The translations under genes were made by a program, and so were the position numbers. Below, piece after piece: positions 40,536 through 42,515 of a DNA stretch of 42,515 bases. The stretch is from Candidatus Peribacterales bacterium (GTDB lineage Bacteria > Patescibacteriota > Gracilibacteria > Peribacterales > Peribacteraceae). Each line of letters begins with the position of its first letter. The stretch's first letter is position 1. The notes below the pieces were generated by a model that saw only the letters and a list, made by a program, of their open reading frames with translations, searched no databases and had not been told where the DNA came from. The DNA is taken from positions 1 through 42,515 of the forward strand of contig JAGVDM010000009.1 of the NCBI GenBank assembly GCA_020058765.1. Direction: 5' to 3'.

Positions 40536-42029
40536 TTAGAACATCAGCCATTCACCGAGTTCAGCGTGAGGAGCGAGTACGTACTGCGTACCATTATGAC
40601 CGGCTTCTACATATGTAAGATACCCCGTGACCACTTCTGAAGTATTCGCGGGATCGTTTGGCAATTTCTCAATGCCGATCGATAAGAGTGCGGTCGTTAC
40701 AATCCCCCCTGCTTCGCGACAGGCAGTTTCTGCTGCATTTGGCTGGCAAATGGGTTTTGCGTCATGCCATGTACCCTCCGGGACCCCTTCCAACACTTGT
40801 CCGCTGAGCGCCAAAGCGTACAGTGCATCTTTGAACACCTTCATGTCGTTTAAACGCTGAATATTGCGAGAAATGCTCCCTGCATCCCCCTGCGTTGCTG
40901 CTGGCCTGCTTGGTGGGTTTGTGAATCGCAACTGTCGGAGAATATCTAAACCATATCCTCCATCCTTCTGGAATTGATTCCCTAGGTGCCCAAAGAGACC
41001 AACATGACCATGAATGATTGCCATGTACTTCGTGGTGCCATCGGTGAATAGGGAAATCGAAGCCATGCCTGGCTCGAAGGATACTGAGCCAATTTCTGTA
41101 GTGAGAGATGTAAGATGGAAGAGATATGAGTCGTGACCAGCGATTGTTACGCCTGAGTCTTCCCAAGCGATCGTTGGGTTCTTTTCACGAAGATACTCCA
41201 TATACTCATTAAGCGACATTTTGAGCACCCTTTGACCGTCTGCACTATTACCCACAGATGCTTTGTCGATAGCTCGAATCGATACGTTATCAATGATCAC
41301 GCGATCAGCTGTTTGTGGATCGATGCCCCCGAAATCGTCCCCGGTCACAGTGACATCGTGTGGTAACACAATGGTGTAATTGTGCTTCTTGTTGTAGTAC
41401 AGCTTCTGTACTACACGAGCGTTCGCTGGATCCAATTTCAAAAAATGCACAAACCTCTTGCCCATGGTCCATCCCAACTCCAAACGGTAGATCATTTCCG
41501 CCATTTCGCCGCGGTTGAGTGGCTGATCCAACGTAGAAATGGTCGCAGGGATAATACGCTTTCGCTCCATGGCCTCAAGATAGGGCCGATACCAAACGTG
41601 CGCGTCTGTGAGATCCGTTAGATCATATGCTTTTGCAAATATCTTTGCTGCCTCTGCGAGGATGACCGGATTGCCCGGTCGGAGTGTTTGGTCTGCATAC
41701 CCCTCCACAATTCCTTCTCGCAAAGCAATGCAGAAATACGGGCTATACCACGCTTGCTTGTCGATATCGGTAAATGGCAGCGCTGATGTTTGGCAGGCAT
41801 CAATATCCTCGGATGAGAAGGTAGCAGCAATGACGATTTTGGTGAATTCTGCGCGGGAAATTTGTTGCAGGGGACGAAAAGATCCATCGGGAAAACCCTG
41901 CAGAATCTTCATGAACTGCAGCGATTCAATTGCACTCTTGTACTCATAATCTGCTTGTACGTCTGGGAATGCAGCAGATGCCGCAATCGGAACAAGCGTG
42001 AGCATCGCGATCAGGATTTTTTTGAGCAT
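40536..42029 (-). CDS. S-layer homology (SLH) domain surface protein
   Basis: The 497-aa protein has a signal peptide (LKKILIAMLTLVPIAASA-A) followed by three SLH repeats (about 20-65 FPDVQADYEYKSAIESLQFM, 85-130 PFTDIDKQAWYSPYFCIAL, 135-185 YDLTDLTDAHVWYRPYLEAM). SLH repeats attach proteins to cell-wall polymers. The remaining 300 residues are a beta-rich domain with no family I recognise (NYTIVLPHDVTVTGDDF, GSVSFEPGMASISLFTDGTTKYMAIIHGHVG). Cys residues in the last 90 aa may form disulfides. The ATG lies 6 bp after a possible -10 (TACACT), so the mRNA may be leaderless. Cell-surface location is firm; the function is not known. Confidence 0.85.
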   Translation of the reverse strand: MLKKILIAMLTLVPIAASAAFPDVQADYEYKSAIESLQFMKILQGFPDGSFRPLQQISRAEFTKIVIAATFSSEDIDACQTSALPFTDIDKQAWYSPYFCIALREGIVEGYADQTLRPGNPVILAEAAKIFAKAYDLTDLTDAHVWYRPYLEAMERKRIIPATISTLDQPLNRGEMAEMIYRLELGWTMGKRFVHFLKLDPANARVVQKLYYNKKHNYTIVLPHDVTVTGDDFGGIDPQTADRVIIDNVSIRAIDKASVGNSADGQRVLKMSLNEYMEYLREKNPTIAWEDSGVTIAGHDSYLFHLTSLTTEIGSVSFEPGMASISLFTDGTTKYMAIIHGHVGLFGHLGNQFQKDGGYGLDILRQLRFTNPPSRPAATQGDAGSISRNIQRLNDMKVFKDALYALALSGQVLEGVPEGTWHDAKPICQPNAAETACREAGGIVTTALLSIGIEKLPNDPANTSEVVTGYLTYVEAGHNGTQYVLAPHAELGEWLMF

Positions 42030-42035
42030 GGCGTG

Positions 42036-42065
42036 AGTGTAGGTGCGACCTCACAACACTGACAA
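42036..42065 (-). promoter_or_regulatory. Candidate promoter of the SLH gene
   Basis: Minus strand: TTGTCA (42065-42060) and TACACT (42041-42036), 18 bp apart. The ATG at 42029 comes only 6 bp after the -10. Confidence 0.4.
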
Positions 42066-42090
42066 GAGAATGACGGGTAGCGGTCACTGA

Positions 42091-42506
42091 TTACGACGCC
42101 TGACTCGGGCTCATCCACGTCAGCCCCCAACCATGACCGTCGAGGTCATAAAAGCCCGATTGATGCATAAAGCCGTAGTCCTCAGGCTCATGTGCTATTG
42201 ATCCTCCGGCGGCGACTGCCTTCGACACCAATGCATCTACCTCTTCGCGGCTATCGCAGGTAAGACTGAGCAATACTTGGCAAAATTTTGTGGCATCGGA
42301 GAGTGGCTTGGGCGAAATATCCTTGAATCTTTCTTGTGAAGCAAGCATCACTGAAATGGTGTCACTGGTAATAATGCCCCCTGCACTCTCATCAGAAAAC
42401 TCAGGGTTGCTCCTGTAACCGAGAGCTTCGAAAACGCGATCGACTTCTTTGGATCTTTTACGGGCAGTGAAACGAAAATTTGGGGGGCATTAGTCGAATG
42501 TATCAC
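42091..42506 (-). pseudogene. VOC/glyoxalase-family gene with frameshift, at window edge
   Basis: The 3' part (42091 to about 42435) encodes FEALGYRSNPEFSDESAGG, MLASQERFKDISPKP, and MHQSGFYDLDGHGWGLTWM, the standard VOC (glyoxalase/bleomycin-resistance) pattern. The N-terminal APQIFVSLPVKDPKKSIAF lies in a different frame and stops aligning at AAAA on the plus strand (42431-42434). One extra T in the minus-strand TTTT would restore SIAFFEALGY. The start is a GTG at 42506; an ATG at 42489 would need a second single-base change. Either a real pseudogene or homopolymer errors near a contig end; the latter is quite possible. Confidence 0.72.
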
Positions 42507-42515
42507 AATGGTGGA

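Overview
The window is 42.5 kb of bacterial chromosome-like DNA with about 45 genes, moderately GC-rich, using the standard stop codons. Genes are tightly packed and few have a strong Shine-Dalgarno. Many genes encode small proteins I cannot place in a family, mixed with a normal housekeeping core (riboflavin synthase, UvrA, IleRS). This style resembles a Patescibacteria/CPR lineage such as Peregrinibacteria or Peribacteria. That assignment is an inference from style; there is no rRNA or ribosomal-protein marker here. I see no tRNA, rRNA, CRISPR array or insertion sequence.

Layout. 1-9.0 kb: the 5' part of riboflavin synthase (cut by the left edge), uvrA, a membrane-anchored metallophosphoesterase, a redoxin, a NUDIX hydrolase, and a 1095-aa protein joining a Rel/SpoT-like N-terminal half to a polytopic EamA-like membrane half. 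9.1-12.3 kb: orphan genes, including a PdxT-like glutaminase-fold domain on an unknown N-terminal domain. 12.4-16.7 kb: ileS carrying a whole histidine-phosphatase domain inside it, then a small holin-like membrane protein. 16.7-19.4 kb: orphan small genes and a TrmB-type regulator whose own start codon lies inside a perfect palindrome.

19.5-23.6 kb: a compact five-gene copper-defence operon on the minus strand. In order of transcription it is csoR, a Met-rich membrane protein, a His-rich lipoprotein, a multicopper oxidase and a DUF318-type metal permease. A CsoR-like operator overlies an eight-codon leader ORF that overlaps the csoR start. 23.6-24.1 kb: a non-coding block of long stem-loops and GGCGCGCC-type repeats, with a related copy at 18.8 kb. 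24.1-28.1 kb: an ECF sigma factor overlapping a membrane partner (probable anti-sigma), then a two-component system with a PmrA-like CTTAAT-N5-CTTAAG box.

28.1-42.5 kb: a DUF2339 membrane protein, a lipoprotein MsrB, an RTX-repeat protein with an LEPR-XLL-like N-terminal motif, two small Cys-containing membrane proteins, TrhO, several orphan proteins, a transglutaminase-like protein, a Gfo/Idh/MocA oxidoreductase, a secreted metzincin-like protein, a YdeI-like protein, an SLH-domain surface protein, and a frameshifted VOC-family gene at the right edge. The themes are envelope and metal/redox stress (copper operon, MsrB, redoxin, ECF, two-component system) and unusual domain fusions (Rel-EamA, IleRS with phosphatase, PdxT-like fusion).
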